The notes under the pieces were generated by a model that saw nothing but the letters and a program-made list of their open reading frames with translations, was not told the DNA's origin and did not search any database. The translations under genes and the position numbers were made by a program. DNA of 64,000 nucleotides from Nitrobacter sp. NHB1 (GTDB lineage: Bacteria; Pseudomonadota; Alphaproteobacteria; Rhizobiales; Xanthobacteraceae): the NCBI RefSeq assembly GCF_036964665.1, contig NZ_JBAMDA010000001.1, positions 744,001 through 808,000 on the forward strand, given 5' to 3'. Below are positions 1-9,115 of this stretch, piece after piece (positions within the stretch are counted from its first letter, which is position 1; every line of letters begins with the position of its first letter).

Positions 1-956
1 AGCGAGCGCAGGCTGGAGGATTTGCGGTCGGCGGCAATCCGCGCCCTGGCGAGGGCGACCTCGGCGCTTCCGAGCCGCTTCGCCGCGCGCAGCGCTGCGT
101 CATGATCGCTGCCATAGAGCATATAATCCATCCGAGCTTTCTGATCGCCCGGCGCCAGCAGCGCTCCGAACATCTCCAGCGCCTTCTTCTCGACCGCTTC
201 TGACATGGAATCAGTCCGCCAGGCCTCGCGGACTAGTCGTACGGCGTTGGTGCGGTCGCCGCGCGCGAGCAGCGCGCCTGCCAATGCGAACCGTCCCTTG
301 GCCGACAGCGGCCGTTCGTTTTCGAACCAGGCCAGCACGGCGGCATCGTCGCGATGGTCGTCCCATAGTGCAGCCTCCGCGCGTTTGCGCAGGAACGTCT
401 GCGAGGGCCAGCTCGGATTGGCGGCGATGAAGGCGCGGTAGCGCTCGGTCGGCGCGCCATTGTCGTTGCTGCGCAGGATGATCCACTCGGCGAGCTTGCG
501 CGCCACCGGGTCTGTCATTCTGGCCTCGACCTGAGTGGCGTCGGACTGCCTCTGCTTGCGGGTCAGGTCGATGACGTTCTCAAGCGCATCGAGATCGGCG
601 TGCGACGTCGATGACGTCGCGGCCATCGCGGCTCTCGGAACGGGCTTGCGCTTCGACGGCGGCGGGAGCACGGCGTGCTGGCGTGTGGCCGGTTGAATTG
701 CCGGAGCTGCGGTGGCCTTGGCCTTGTTTTTGTCCGGGGCTGAGGTCTTGCGGTGCGCCGGGACCGGGATCTTGCCATGCGCATGGCCGGTGACCGTCTT
801 CGGAACGACGTGACGTGAAATCGGACGCGACTTCGGTGTTGGAGCCTTAGCGGCTTTCTCGGCATCTGCGGCCCCGGCCCAGAGCCCGGCCGCCAGCACC
901 AGGCTCGCTCCCAAAGCCGTCGTTCGCAACCTTGATGCGTGGGCAAGCAATGTCAC
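1..956 (-). CDS. slt: Soluble lytic murein transglycosylase, N-terminal part (runs off left edge)
   Basis: Periplasmic enzyme family that cleaves the MurNAc-GlcNAc bond of peptidoglycan to give 1,6-anhydroMurNAc ends. I read 318 codons leftward from a GTG at 954-956, preceded by GAGAGGGA at good ribosome-site spacing. The gene leaves the window, so the catalytic SLT domain is not visible. A signal peptide is seen in the first 33 residues (hydrophobic run ending GAADA). A Pro/Ala/Lys-rich linker follows to about residue 110, then helical repeats with pieces such as ARKLAEWIIL and AFIAANPSWP, typical of the superhelical domain of Slt. It is divergent from dapA, an arrangement common in Bradyrhizobium relatives. 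The family call is fairly sure; enzymatic activity cannot be judged from this part. Confidence 0.8.
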   Translation of the reverse strand, partial: MTLLAHASRLRTTALGASLVLAAGLWAGAADAEKAAKAPTPKSRPISRHVVPKTVTGHAHGKIPVPAHRKTSAPDKNKAKATAAPAIQPATRQHAVLPPPSKRKPVPRAAMAATSSTSHADLDALENVIDLTRKQRQSDATQVEARMTDPVARKLAEWIILRSNDNGAPTERYRAFIAANPSWPSQTFLRKRAEAALWDDHRDDAAVLAWFENERPLSAKGRFALAGALLARGDRTNAVRLVREAWRTDSMSEAVEKKALEMFGALLAPGDQKARMDYMLYGSDHDAALRAAKRLGSAEVALARARIAADRKSSSLRS

Positions 957-1184
957 GGCAATCCCTCTCGGCGAATGAGGCAGACCCCCAAAATCCCCTT
1001 ACTATTTCATTAAATATGTGGACAAAGCACTAAAATCCGGGTGTCGGGATCGTGTGCGCTTCGACCACGGCAAAATCGCGGCTGCTCCGGGCGCAGACCT
1101 TTCGTAGCAGCGTCAGACCCGATATGACTGATACGGCATCGAATTCGGCAGACGGCGACGCCGCGCAACGTGTTGGAGCGGATC

Positions 1185-2075
1185 ATGGCAAGCAAGGCGA
1201 AGTTCCGGGGATCATACACCGCCCTGGTGACGCCGTTCAAGAACGGCTCCGTCGATGAGGCCGCCTTCCGCAGTCTGGTGAGCTGGCAGATTGACGAGGG
1301 TGTCCACGGACTCGTGCCGGTCGGCACAACCGGCGAGAGCCCGACGTTGAGCCACGACGAACACCGCAAGGTGGTGGAATGGTGCATCGACGAGGCGCGG
1401 GGCCGGGTCCCGGTGATTGCGGGTGCGGGCTCGAATTCGACCCGCGAGGCGGTCGATCTGGCTGTTCATGCCGAGAAAGCGGGCGCCGACGCCGTGCTGG
1501 TGGTGACGCCGTACTACAACAAGCCGACCCAGGAAGGCATGTTCCAACACTTCAAGACGGTGAACGACGCGATCGGTATCCCGATCATCATCTATAACAT
1601 TCCGTCGCGCTCGGTCGTCGATCTCTCCGTGGAGACGATGGCGCGGCTGTTCGAGTTGAAGAACATCGCCGGCGTCAAGGACGCCACCGCCAATGTGGCC
1701 CGGGTCTCTCTGCAGCGCCATGCGATGGGACCGGACTTCATCCAGTTGTCGGGCGAGGACATGACGGCGCTCGCTTACATGGCGGCGGGCGGACACGGCT
1801 GCGTCTCGGTGGTCGCCAACGTGGCGCCAAAATTGTGCGCGAGCCTGATGTCCGCTGTGCTGAAGGGCGACTATGCCACCGGGCTCGAGATTCAGGACCG
1901 GCTGGTGCCGCTGCACGACGCCATTTTCAAGGAGCCGGGCCTCGCCGGAGCCAAGCACGGTCTCAAGCTGCTCGGCCGGCTTGATGAGGTCGTGCGCCTG
2001 CCGCTGATGCCGGTGACGCCGCCGACCGGAAAAGTCATCCGCGACGCCATGGTGCATGCGGGTTTGATCAATTGA
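1185..2075 (+). CDS. dapA: 4-hydroxy-tetrahydrodipicolinate synthase
   Basis: Condenses pyruvate with aspartate-semialdehyde, the first committed step of lysine and meso-diaminopimelate synthesis, in the cytosol. The 296-residue protein is a full-length TIM barrel of the DapA/NAL family. It shows the GTTGES pyruvate-binding segment, the [11 protein letters not shown] motif, IYNIPSR (catalytic Tyr and the Arg that binds the semialdehyde carboxylate) and GVKDAT with the Schiff-base lysine. I chose ATG 1185 because GGAGCGG precedes it at ideal spacing; an in-frame GTG at 1170 would add five residues. It lies divergent from the transglycosylase gene, so both act on the cell wall from a shared 228-bp promoter region. 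Confidence 0.95.
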   Translation: MASKAKFRGSYTALVTPFKNGSVDEAAFRSLVSWQIDEGVHGLVPVGTTGESPTLSHDEHRKVVEWCIDEARGRVPVIAGAGSNSTREAVDLAVHAEKAGADAVLVVTPYYNKPTQEGMFQHFKTVNDAIGIPIIIYNIPSRSVVDLSVETMARLFELKNIAGVKDATANVARVSLQRHAMGPDFIQLSGEDMTALAYMAAGGHGCVSVVANVAPKLCASLMSAVLKGDYATGLEIQDRLVPLHDAIFKEPGLAGAKHGLKLLGRLDEVVRLPLMPVTPPTGKVIRDAMVHAGLIN

Positions 2076-2144
2076 GCTTCGGTTCCGCATCGGGACTGGA
2101 TTGCCGTCGCCGCGCGCAACAGTGAAACCGAGGGAGGAATTACG

Positions 2145-2564
2145 ATGCTCAAGGATTTTCGTGAATTTGCGATGAAGGGCAATGTCGTCGATCTCGCCGT
2201 CGCCGTCATCATCGGCGCTGCGTTCGGGGCCATCGTCTCCTCGATGGTGGCCGACATCATCATGCCGATCATCGGCGCCGTTACCGGCGGACTCGACTTC
2301 TCGAACTATTTCACGGCGTTGTCATCGAAGGTCACCGCGGCCAACCTCGCCGACGCCAAGAAGCAGGGCGCAGTGCTGGCGTGGGGCAATTTCCTGACCC
2401 TGACGCTGAACTTCCTGATCGTGGCCTTCGTGCTGTTCATGGTGGTTCGCCTTATGGGCAAGCTCAAGCGCAAGGATGAGGCAGCGCCCGCAGCGCCGCC
2501 GAAGCCGACCCGCGAGGAAGAACTGCTGACCGAGATCCGCGATCTCCTGAAAGCGAAGAAATAG
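2145..2564 (+). CDS. mscL: Large-conductance mechanosensitive channel
   Basis: Inner-membrane homopentameric pore that opens under membrane tension and releases solutes on hypo-osmotic shock. At 139 residues it has the usual MscL length. It has an amphipathic N-terminal helix ([19 protein letters not shown]), a first membrane helix with the Gly/Ala-rich pore lining ([14 protein letters not shown]), a periplasmic loop and a second helix ([16 protein letters not shown]). It ends in a cytoplasmic tail, [16 protein letters not shown], which matches the conserved C-terminal bundle. A GGGAGG ribosome site stands before ATG 2145. It sits between dapA and smpB and may be cotranscribed with both. Confidence 0.96.
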   Translation: MLKDFREFAMKGNVVDLAVAVIIGAAFGAIVSSMVADIIMPIIGAVTGGLDFSNYFTALSSKVTAANLADAKKQGAVLAWGNFLTLTLNFLIVAFVLFMVVRLMGKLKRKDEAAPAAPPKPTREEELLTEIRDLLKAKK

Positions 2565-2628
2565 GCGCAACGCCGCCGGATCGGGCGTCGTCGCCATCCT
2601 CGAAAGGCGCCGCCCGGAGGTTTCAGAT

Positions 2629-3102
2629 ATGGCCGAGAAGAACGAGCGCGCGATCAAGGTCGTCGCTGAAAACCGCAAGGCGCGGTTCAACTACGCGATC
2701 GAGGATACTGTCGAGGCCGGCATTGCGCTGACCGGCACCGAGGTCAAGTCGGTCCGCAACGGCAAGACCACGATTGCCGAATCCTACGCCGATTCGAAAA
2801 ACGGCGAGATCTGGCTGATCAACGCCAACATCCCCGAATATCTGCAAGCCAACCGCTTCAACCACGAGCCGAAACGGCCGCGCAAGCTGCTGCTGCACAG
2901 GAAGCAGATCAATAAGCTGCTGGGCGCGGTCGATCGTGAGGGCATGACGCTGATTCCGCTCAAGCTCTATTTCAACGAACGCGGACGGGCCAAGCTGCTG
3001 CTGGCGATTGCCAAGGGCAAGAAGCTGCACGACAAGCGCGAGAGCGAGAAGAAGCGCGACTGGGGCCGCGAGAAAGGCCGGTTGCTGCGGGCGAGGGGAT
3101 GA
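2629..3102 (+). CDS. smpB: SsrA-binding protein SmpB
   Basis: Binds tmRNA and delivers it to stalled ribosomes for trans-translation. The protein has 157 residues, normal for the family. Visible family pieces are [36 protein letters not shown] at the start, which forms the oligonucleotide-binding barrel, and the basic C-terminal tail [20 protein letters not shown], which enters the ribosomal decoding centre. A GGAGG site precedes ATG 2629. The tmRNA gene itself was not found in this window. The 163-bp gap after it holds no clear gene. Confidence 0.97.
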   Translation: MAEKNERAIKVVAENRKARFNYAIEDTVEAGIALTGTEVKSVRNGKTTIAESYADSKNGEIWLINANIPEYLQANRFNHEPKRPRKLLLHRKQINKLLGAVDREGMTLIPLKLYFNERGRAKLLLAIAKGKKLHDKRESEKKRDWGREKGRLLRARG

Positions 3103-3265
3103 GAGCGCCCCGTCGTTTGCGGACTCGCGACGAAATTGGCTCTTGCCTATTTTGCGCTGAGCGAAGCGATCCGGTTAGCACCGTCGACGCGCCTGGATTT
3201 GCTTCGTCGATAGCCGCTGGGCGACGTCGCCTGCCACGGCGCGGTTCGGCTCCGGTCGTTAAACT

Positions 3266-3580
3266 TTGAACGATCGGTTCAAGGCAATTTCAGGTTTGAG
3301 GTGGTTTGCTCCGGCCATGCGGATCAAACAGAAGCGCGCCATTCGGCGCATGCGCCGCCGGCATCAACGGGCCTGGCTTGTGCTCGACTCCGTCGATGGC
3401 AGATCGGAGTGCCAGGTCATGGACATCTCCAGCGATGGCGCGCGTCTGGTGATCGCCTCCGGCCTGACCCTGCCAAAGCGCTTCGGTATCGCGCTGGTCC
3501 CGAATTCTCCGCCGAAGGAATGCGAACGGGTCTGGCGATACGGCGAGATGATGGGTATCCGCTTCACGGGAACGAGGTAG
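3266..3580 (+). CDS. PilZ-domain protein
   Basis: Small soluble protein, 104 residues if read from TTG 3266 or 87 from ATG 3317. Both starts have weak ribosome sites, so the start is uncertain; the first 17 residues are not PilZ-like, which favours 3317. The body has the Arg-rich stretch RRHQRAWL followed by VMDISSDGARL, matching the RxxxR and DxSxxG elements that bind cyclic di-GMP in PilZ domains, then a short beta fold. No effector domain is attached. Its last 17 bases overlap the end of the convergent glycosylase gene. Binding of c-di-GMP is inferred from the motifs only. Confidence 0.75.
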   Translation: MNDRFKAISGLRWFAPAMRIKQKRAIRRMRRRHQRAWLVLDSVDGRSECQVMDISSDGARLVIASGLTLPKRFGIALVPNSPPKECERVWRYGEMMGIRFTGTR

Positions 3581-4286
3581 AAATTCTGAACCTGGTCATG
3601 TCGGCGCGCACCTGCGCGAATACGTTCTCGAACATTTCGGTTGTCAGGACGCGGGTGTTGGTGTTGTAGCGGGAGCAGTGATAGCTGTCGTAGAGCCTGA
3701 CCGCACCCGCGCGATGCACTGCACCGTGCCCGAAGGGCGCGGCCATGGCGCGGAGGCCGAGCGCCTTCACCACGGAATCGTGAGCGATGCGGCCGAGCGC
3801 GACAATCGCCCGCAGCCGGGGCATCGCCGACAGCGTGGCGCTCAGAAACGCGCGGCAGGTGTTGATCTCGGCCGGCAGCGGCTTGTTTTGCGGGGGCACG
3901 CAGCGCACCGCATTGCTGATGCGGCAATCGACCAGCGTGAGGCCGTCATCAAAGCGAGCCTGGTAATGTCCTGCGGCAAAGCCGTACTTGAGCAGCGTGG
4001 CGTAAAGCAGGTCGCCGGCGTAATCGCCGGTAAACGGCCGACCGGTGCGGTTGGCCCCTTGCACGCCCGGCGCCAGGCCGACGATCAGCAGGGCCGCATC
4101 GGGATTGCCGAAAGAGGGGACGGGGGCGTTGAACCAGTCCGGTTCGCGCGCCCGCACCGACAGGCGATAGGCGACCAGCCGCGGACAAAGCGAGCAATCG
4201 CGGCCGGGTTCTGCGCTGGCGGTGTTTGCGCCGGACGGAGCGGGCTCGGCGCGGGACTGCGTATCAGTCCTCGAAGTCGTCGTCAT
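3564..4286 (-). CDS. Uracil-DNA glycosylase, family 5 (UDGb) type
   Basis: Predicted iron-sulfur DNA glycosylase that removes uracil or deaminated bases at the start of base excision repair. The 240-residue reading has CSLC at 31-34, then Cys129 and Cys144, the four-cysteine set that holds a [4Fe-4S] cluster in family 4/5 enzymes. GLAPGVQGANRTGRPFTGD (70-88) is the active-site loop with Ala/Gly in place of the catalytic Asp of family 1, and YHCSRYNTNT (202-211) is the DNA-intercalation motif. I start at ATG 4286; it overlaps the last 23 bases of the upstream NYN gene, so the two are translationally linked. A longer in-frame N-terminus to 4439 is rejected because it lies inside that gene. Confidence 0.88.
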   Translation of the reverse strand: MTTTSRTDTQSRAEPAPSGANTASAEPGRDCSLCPRLVAYRLSVRAREPDWFNAPVPSFGNPDAALLIVGLAPGVQGANRTGRPFTGDYAGDLLYATLLKYGFAAGHYQARFDDGLTLVDCRISNAVRCVPPQNKPLPAEINTCRAFLSATLSAMPRLRAIVALGRIAHDSVVKALGLRAMAAPFGHGAVHRAGAVRLYDSYHCSRYNTNTRVLTTEMFENVFAQVRADMTRFRISTSFP

Positions 4287-4893
4287 CGTGCCGAGGCGCC
4301 ACAGTGGTAGCTCGTTGCAGGAACTGCGGTGCATGGTGGCGCGGCTCGCGCGCCGCCGAACGCTCCGACGGATCGCGGCCGAGTTTCGGTTGCAGCTCGA
4401 CGAGATCGGTGAAGACGTCTGCCTGGCGGCGCAGTTCATCGGCGATCATCGGCGGCTGGCTTGAGATCGTCGAAACAACGGTCACGCGAACGCCGCGGCG
4501 CTGCACAGCTTCGACCAGAGAGCGAAAATCGCCGTCGCCCGAGAACAGCACGATCTGGTCGACGTGTTCGGCAAGCTCCATTGCATCGACTGCGAGTTCG
4601 ATGTCCATGTTGCCCTTGATCTTGCGGCGGCCGCTGGCGTCGACGAATTCCTTGGTGGCCTTCGTGACGACCGTGTAGCCGTTGTAGTCGAGCCAGTCGA
4701 TCAGCGGCCGGATCGAGGAGTATTCCTGATCCTCGATGATCGCGGTGTAATAGAATGCGCGGACGAGCGTGCCCCGGGACTGGAATTCCTTCAGGAGGCG
4801 CTTGTAGTCGATGTCGAAGCCGAGCGTCTTGGCGGTTGCGTAGAGATTGGCGCCATCGATAAAGAGCGCGATCTTGTTGGAGGCGGGTGACAT
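4264..4893 (-). CDS. NYN (LabA/DUF88, PIN-like) domain protein
   Basis: Predicted metal-dependent RNase of the NYN/PIN superfamily; 209 residues. Conserved acidic sites are visible: FIDGANLYA (Asp near residue 13), MDIELAVDAM and LFSGDGDF, together forming the Mg-binding centre, with a Rossmann-like order of strands. The tail after about 165 is polar and ends in an acidic DDDDFED run. ATG 4893 is chosen over an adjoining TTG. It overlaps the downstream glycosylase start by 23 bases, so both are likely made from one message. The true substrate of this branch is not established; a role in RNA turnover is inference. Confidence 0.88.
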   Translation of the reverse strand: MSPASNKIALFIDGANLYATAKTLGFDIDYKRLLKEFQSRGTLVRAFYYTAIIEDQEYSSIRPLIDWLDYNGYTVVTKATKEFVDASGRRKIKGNMDIELAVDAMELAEHVDQIVLFSGDGDFRSLVEAVQRRGVRVTVVSTISSQPPMIADELRRQADVFTDLVELQPKLGRDPSERSAAREPRHHAPQFLQRATTVAPRHDDDDFED

Positions 4894-4919
4894 CAAGCGT
4901 TCTCGTGATTGTTGTTGGT

Positions 4920-4997
4920 GCTATTGTCAGGCCAGCGACGCGTTCAAATGATGCAAATCGCGTCTTGCGGATCAAACTGAAGCAAACAATAGCGCAA
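4920..4997. promoter_or_regulatory. Inverted motif pair GCTATTGTCA / ACAATAGCGCAA upstream of rpoZ and the NYN gene
   Basis: GCTATTGTCA lies at 4920-4929 and ACAATAGCGCAA at 4986-4997, two opposite copies of one motif about 66 bp apart in the divergent gap 4894-5224. The same motif pair, in the other order, lies before clpX (34729-34801). The gap contains no coding sequence I can support. This may be a regulator-binding pair or part of promoters; no known family is assigned. Confidence 0.35.
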
Positions 4998-5049
4998 TGA
5001 GATGAGGCAAGGCTGCGTTGGGGATAAGCACGCAATGAAGCGAATTCTT

Positions 5050-5122
5050 GTCCGAGTGGGACTTAATCCCGCTTCTCTGGACGCCGGCCTTCTGGCTCCA
5101 CTACTGGGTACCAGAGACCGGC
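5050..5122 (+). ncRNA. Two adjacent hairpins, candidate structured RNA or leader upstream of rpoZ
   Basis: Hairpin one: GTCC (5050-5053) pairs with GGAC (5079-5082), enclosing AGTGGGA (5055-5061) with TCCCGCT (5067-5073), one G-U pair. Hairpin two follows at once: GCCGG (5083-5087) with CCGGC (5118-5122), enclosing TCTGG (5091-5095) with CCAGA (5111-5115). There is no U-run after either, so a terminator is unlikely. It may be the rpoZ 5' leader or a separate small RNA. I could not match it to tmRNA or 6S RNA. Strand is a guess. Confidence 0.3.
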
Positions 5123-5224
5123 CTTCGCGCCAAATACTAAATTCCCTGTTGCGAAACCCGCAAACCCACTATACCTAGCAAACACATCTAACAGTTTCGG
5201 CCCCCCTTAACGGAGCGACAGTCG

Positions 5225-5617
5225 ATGGCGCGCGTCACCGTGGAAGATTGCATTGATAAGGTCGACAATCGGTTCGACCTGGTTCTTTTGGCCGCGCATC
5301 GTGCGCGGATGATTTCGTCGGGTTCGCAACTTACGATTGATCGCGATAACGACAAAAACCCGGTGGTTTCGCTTCGCGAGATTGCCGAGCAGACCATCTC
5401 CCCCGAAGATATGCGCGAAGAGCTGGTTCATTCCTTGCAGAAGTTTGTCGAGGTCGACGAGCCCGAGCCCGACACCGTGCCCTTGATCGGCTCGGCCGGG
5501 GCGAGCGTCGATGCCGACGACACCGAGGTCACCGTTGAGCGTATGACCGAGGAAGAGTTGCTGAAGGGTCTGGAGGGGCTCGCACCTCGCGAAGAGCAGC
5601 CCGAAGAGGACGAATGA
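5225..5617 (+). CDS. rpoZ: RNA polymerase omega subunit
   Basis: Omega helps assemble and stabilise the beta-prime subunit of RNA polymerase and forms part of one ppGpp site. The 130-residue protein begins [30 protein letters not shown], the family signature, and carries [11 protein letters not shown] in the middle. The tail after residue 90 is long and acidic ([19 protein letters not shown]), as in other alphaproteobacteria. ACGGAGCGACAG provides the ribosome site before ATG 5225. Position directly before the (p)ppGpp synthetase gene is conserved in the order, and a terminator separates the two. Confidence 0.96.
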   Translation: MARVTVEDCIDKVDNRFDLVLLAAHRARMISSGSQLTIDRDNDKNPVVSLREIAEQTISPEDMREELVHSLQKFVEVDEPEPDTVPLIGSAGASVDADDTEVTVERMTEEELLKGLEGLAPREEQPEEDE

Positions 5618-5645
5618 GCGCTCTCGCCGCCGCCGTGAGGTTTGC

Positions 5646-5672
5646 AAGCCCGGACCCTGGTCCGGGCTTTTG
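5646..5672 (+). terminator. Rho-independent terminator after rpoZ
   Basis: AAGCCCGGAC (5646-5655) pairs perfectly with GTCCGGGCTT (5660-5669) across a 4-base loop, followed by TTT GCG TTT. It lies 28 bases after the rpoZ stop codon. Confidence 0.75.
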
Positions 5673-5820
5673 CGTTTCTGGGAGCAGAAAGGGCGACCCC
5701 GGCCGTTCGGCCGGGCCTTGCTCCGGTAACCAAAATCTCGTGCGCCTAAAGATCGAATTCGACTTTTGGCCGGGACAATCTAGGATAGATATTGGAGGGT
5801 GAGCGGACGGTTTCCGTGCG

Positions 5821-8124
5821 ATGAAGGTACTGAGTTCTATGGCGAGTTGGCCTCGCAGAATGGGGCAGATGCAGACCGCGACCAATTCAGTCGGGGAGGC
5901 TCCGACGCCGGCTACCCCGGCCAGGCCGCCGCGCCCGCGCATGATGCGCCAGTACGACCTGGTCGAGCGCGTTCGCTCCTACAACCCGGACACCAACGAG
6001 GATTTGCTGAATCGGGCCTACGTCTATGCCATGAAGGCCCACGGCGAGCAGATGCGGGCGTCGGGCGATCCCTATTTTTCCCACCCGCTCGAGGTCGCGG
6101 CCATCCTGACCGGTCTCAAGCTCGACGATGCCACCATCGTCGCAGCGCTGCTGCACGATACCATCGAGGATACCGAGGCCACCCGAGCCGAGATCGACAA
6201 CATGTTCGGTCACGAGATCGGCGCGCTGGTCGAGGGCCTGACCAAGCTGAAACGGCTGGAACTGGTCTCGCGCGAGGCCAAGCAGGCCGAGAACCTGCGC
6301 AAGCTGCTGCTGGCGATCGCCGAAGATGTTCGCGTGCTGCTGATCAAGCTTGCCGACCGGCTGCACAACATGCGCACCCTGGACTTCGTGCCGCCGGCGT
6401 CGCGTCAGCGTATCGCCGAGGAGACCCTCGACATCTACGCGCCACTGGCTGGCCGCATGGGTATGCAGGAGATGCGCGAGGAGCTTGAGGATCTGGCGTT
6501 CCGCACTCTCGATCCGGAAGCCCATGCGGTGGTTTCGCAGCGGCTCGACGCATTGGCCGAACGCAACCGCAACCTGATCGGCGAGATCGAGAGCCAGCTC
6601 ACGACCAGTCTTGCGAACAAGGGCATCGCGGCGCGCGTGAATGGCCGTCGCAAGCAGCCGTTTTCGATCTGGACCAAGATGGAACGAAAATCGGTCGGCT
6701 TCGAGCAGCTTTCGGATATTTTTGGATTCCGCGTCGTGATGCCCGATGTCGGAGCCTGCTATCGTGCGCTCGGCGTGGTCCACACGACCTGGCCGGTGGT
6801 GCCCGGCCGCTTCAAGGACTACATTTCGACGCCGAAGCAGAACGACTATCGCTCGATCCACACCACCGTGATCGGACCGGGCAACCAGCGTGTCGAACTG
6901 CAACTCCGCACCGGGGAGATGGACCGCATCGCCGAATTCGGCATCGCCGCACATGCTTTTTACAAGGATGGGGCGGGTTCGCCGACCGAACTGCTCAACC
7001 GCGAATCCAATGCCTTTGCATGGCTGCGCCACACCATCGAAATGCTGTCGGAGAGCGTCAATCCGGAAGAATTCCTTGAGCACACCAAGCTCGAGTTGTT
7101 TCACGACCAGGTGTTCTGCTTCACCCCGAAGGGAAAGCTGATCGCGCTGCCGCGGCACGCCAACGTCATCGATTTTGCCTATGCGGTGCATACGGATGTC
7201 GGCAACAGTACGGTGGGTTGCAAGATCAACGGCAAGTTCGCGCCGCTGTCGTCGCAATTGCAGAACGGTGACGAGGTCGAGGTCCTGACGTCGCTCGCCC
7301 AGTCCGCGCCGCCGTCGGCCTGGGAATCGCTTGCGGTCACCGGCAAGGCGCGGGCCGCGATCCGGCGCGCCACCCGGGCCGCCGTGCGCGGTCAATACGT
7401 CAGCCTTGGCCGGCGGATCGTGGAGCGCCTGTTCAGTCGCGTGAAGATCGAATACGCCGACGACAAGCTCACCGGCGCGTTGCCGCGGCTGGCGCGCGCC
7501 ACGATCGAGGATGTGATGGCTTCGGTGGGTCGCGGGGAAATGCGCGCCTCCGATGTCGCGCGCGCGATGTATCCGGACTACAAGGAGGAGCGGGTGGGCG
7601 GCGCCGGCGCCAAGAAGGGCCTGGCCGCGAAGCTCAAATTGAAATCGGCGCCGGATCCAGCTCGTGGCCCGTCGGTAATCCCGATCGGCGGCATCGATTC
7701 GAATTTGCCGATCAAATTCGCGCCCAATGGCGGTGCGGTACCGGGCGATCGCATCGTCGGTATTATCACGCCGGGCGAGGGAGTCACGATCTATCCGATC
7801 CAGTCGCCGGCGCTGACGGATTTCGAGGAAGAGCCGGAGCGCTGGCTCGACGTTCGCTGGGATGTCGACGACACCACGCCGCAGCGGTTTCCGGCGCGCA
7901 TCGTGGTGGATAGCCTCAACGAGCCCGGCAGCCTGGCGCAGGTCGCGACCGTGATCGCCGAACACGACGGCAATATCGACAATATCAACATGAGCAGGCG
8001 TTCGCCCGACTTCACCGAAATGACCATCGATCTCGAGGTCTACGACCTCAAGCATCTCAGCGCCATCATCGCCCAGTTGCGTGCCAAGGACGTCGTGGGG
8101 CGCGTCGAGCGGGTCAATGGCTAG
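5821..8124 (+). CDS. rsh: Bifunctional (p)ppGpp synthetase/hydrolase (RelA/SpoT homologue)
   Basis: Makes and degrades the stringent-response alarmone (p)ppGpp. Domains in order: HD hydrolase with HP at 88-89 and HDTIED at 112-117; synthetase with RKQPFSIWTKMERK, FGFRVVM and YRSIHTT; TGS domain (FTPKGKLIALPRHANVIDFAYAVHTD); a helical region; C-terminal ACT domain. The hydrolase motif is intact and the synthetase loop is of the bifunctional type, so this is probably the only long RSH protein. Read from ATG 5821 it has 767 residues, but the first 40 are low-complexity. ATG 5869 (after TGGGGCAG) or the double ATG at 5941/5944 could be the true start. It often carries the symbol relA or spoT in this group. 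Confidence 0.93.
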   Translation: MKVLSSMASWPRRMGQMQTATNSVGEAPTPATPARPPRPRMMRQYDLVERVRSYNPDTNEDLLNRAYVYAMKAHGEQMRASGDPYFSHPLEVAAILTGLKLDDATIVAALLHDTIEDTEATRAEIDNMFGHEIGALVEGLTKLKRLELVSREAKQAENLRKLLLAIAEDVRVLLIKLADRLHNMRTLDFVPPASRQRIAEETLDIYAPLAGRMGMQEMREELEDLAFRTLDPEAHAVVSQRLDALAERNRNLIGEIESQLTTSLANKGIAARVNGRRKQPFSIWTKMERKSVGFEQLSDIFGFRVVMPDVGACYRALGVVHTTWPVVPGRFKDYISTPKQNDYRSIHTTVIGPGNQRVELQLRTGEMDRIAEFGIAAHAFYKDGAGSPTELLNRESNAFAWLRHTIEMLSESVNPEEFLEHTKLELFHDQVFCFTPKGKLIALPRHANVIDFAYAVHTDVGNSTVGCKINGKFAPLSSQLQNGDEVEVLTSLAQSAPPSAWESLAVTGKARAAIRRATRAAVRGQYVSLGRRIVERLFSRVKIEYADDKLTGALPRLARATIEDVMASVGRGEMRASDVARAMYPDYKEERVGGAGAKKGLAAKLKLKSAPDPARGPSVIPIGGIDSNLPIKFAPNGGAVPGDRIVGIITPGEGVTIYPIQSPALTDFEEEPERWLDVRWDVDDTTPQRFPARIVVDSLNEPGSLAQVATVIAEHDGNIDNINMSRRSPDFTEMTIDLEVYDLKHLSAIIAQLRAKDVVGRVERVNG

Positions 8125-8165
8125 GCAATGGACAGGAATCGTGACGGACCTGCGCGCGCAATTTC

Positions 8166-8296
8166 ACCTCTCCGCATCGCGGAGAGGTCGGCTGTGCGGC
8201 AGTCGTGAGGCGCCGTCTTGTCGATCGTCTGTAATCCCACACCCCAACCCTCCAAAAGCGAGCTTCGCTCGGCTCGACCCAATGGGAGAGGGAGCG
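8166..8296. repeat. Palindromic intergenic repeats after the RSH gene
   Basis: Two units. ACCTCTCCGC (8166-8175) pairs perfectly with GCGGAGAGGT (8179-8188). A second unit at 8241-8296 starts CCCCAACCCTCC, has an inner CGAGC-TTC-GCTCG hairpin and ends GGGAGAGGGAGC. This CTCTCC/GGAGAGG type recurs at 53482-53505. No U-run follows, so I call it a dispersed repeat that may also stop transcription. Confidence 0.6.
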
Positions 8297-8344
8297 CATT
8301 TTTCCTTTCGGTATGCCGAACTAAAAACTAAATAAGAGACCCTG

Positions 8345-9115
8345 ATGCCTCATCCTTCCGCGATCCGCCTCGGACTCAATGTCGATCATGTCGCCACCCT
8401 GCGCAACGCACGTGGCGGAGCGCGGCCGGATCCTGTGCGCATCGCGCTTGCGGCGATCGCGGCCGGCGCAGACGGCATTACCGCGCATCTGCGCGAGGAT
8501 CGGCGCCACATTCGCGATACCGACATGGCGCGGCTGAAGGCCGAAATCCCAAAGCCCCTCAATTTCGAGATGGCGGCGACCCCGGACATGATCCGGATCG
8601 CGCTGGAAACCAAGCCGCACGCAGTGTGTCTGGTGCCCGAACGTCGCGAGGAACTCACCACAGAAGGTGGTCTCGATGTGGTTGGTCAACGGGACTCGCT
8701 GGCGCCTTCGATCGCGCGCTTCGGCGATGCCGGTATTCGTGTTTCGTTATTCATCGCCGCCGATGCGCAGCAGATCGAGATGGCCGCGCAACTGCGTGCG
8801 CCGGCGATCGAGATTCACACCGGCGGCTGGTGCGATGCCGTCGTCGATGGTCACACGGAGAAGGCGGATGCCGAATGGCGCCGCATTGTCGAAGGCGTTG
8901 CATTGGCCAAGTCGGCGGGCCTTGAGGTTCACGCCGGGCACGGTCTCGATTACGCGACGGCGGAGACGATCGCGGCGCTGCCCGAGATCGTCGAACTGAA
9001 TATCGGCTACTTCATGATGGGCGAGGCATTGCTCGTCGGGATCGCGGAGACAGTTCGCACCATGCGCGCGGCGATGGATCGCGGCCGCGCAACCCTGAAG
9101 ACGCGCATGGCATGA
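8345..9115 (+). CDS. pdxJ: Pyridoxine 5'-phosphate synthase
   Basis: Condenses 3-amino-2-oxopropyl phosphate with 1-deoxyxylulose 5-phosphate to give pyridoxine 5'-phosphate, last step of the DXP-dependent vitamin B6 route. The 256-residue TIM barrel starts [18 protein letters not shown], shows [39 protein letters not shown] and [11 protein letters not shown], all signature segments with the catalytic His and Glu residues. It overlaps acpS by four bases (ATGA), a pair conserved in Proteobacteria. An AAGAGA ribosome site stands before ATG 8345. Confidence 0.97.
   Translation: MPHPSAIRLGLNVDHVATLRNARGGARPDPVRIALAAIAAGADGITAHLREDRRHIRDTDMARLKAEIPKPLNFEMAATPDMIRIALETKPHAVCLVPERREELTTEGGLDVVGQRDSLAPSIARFGDAGIRVSLFIAADAQQIEMAAQLRAPAIEIHTGGWCDAVVDGHTEKADAEWRRIVEGVALAKSAGLEVHAGHGLDYATAETIAALPEIVELNIGYFMMGEALLVGIAETVRTMRAAMDRGRATLKTRMA

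Noticed and set aside
4894-5224. tmRNA (ssrA) gene near smpB/rpoZ
   Set aside because: I looked for the tag reading frame (ANDNYA type) and the acceptor ends and found neither; only two hairpins remain.
5887-8055. Open frame of 722 codons on the minus strand over the RSH gene
   Set aside because: It is the mirror of a well-supported gene in GC-rich DNA; composition is His/Arg/Asp-rich with no family likeness and no ribosome site.
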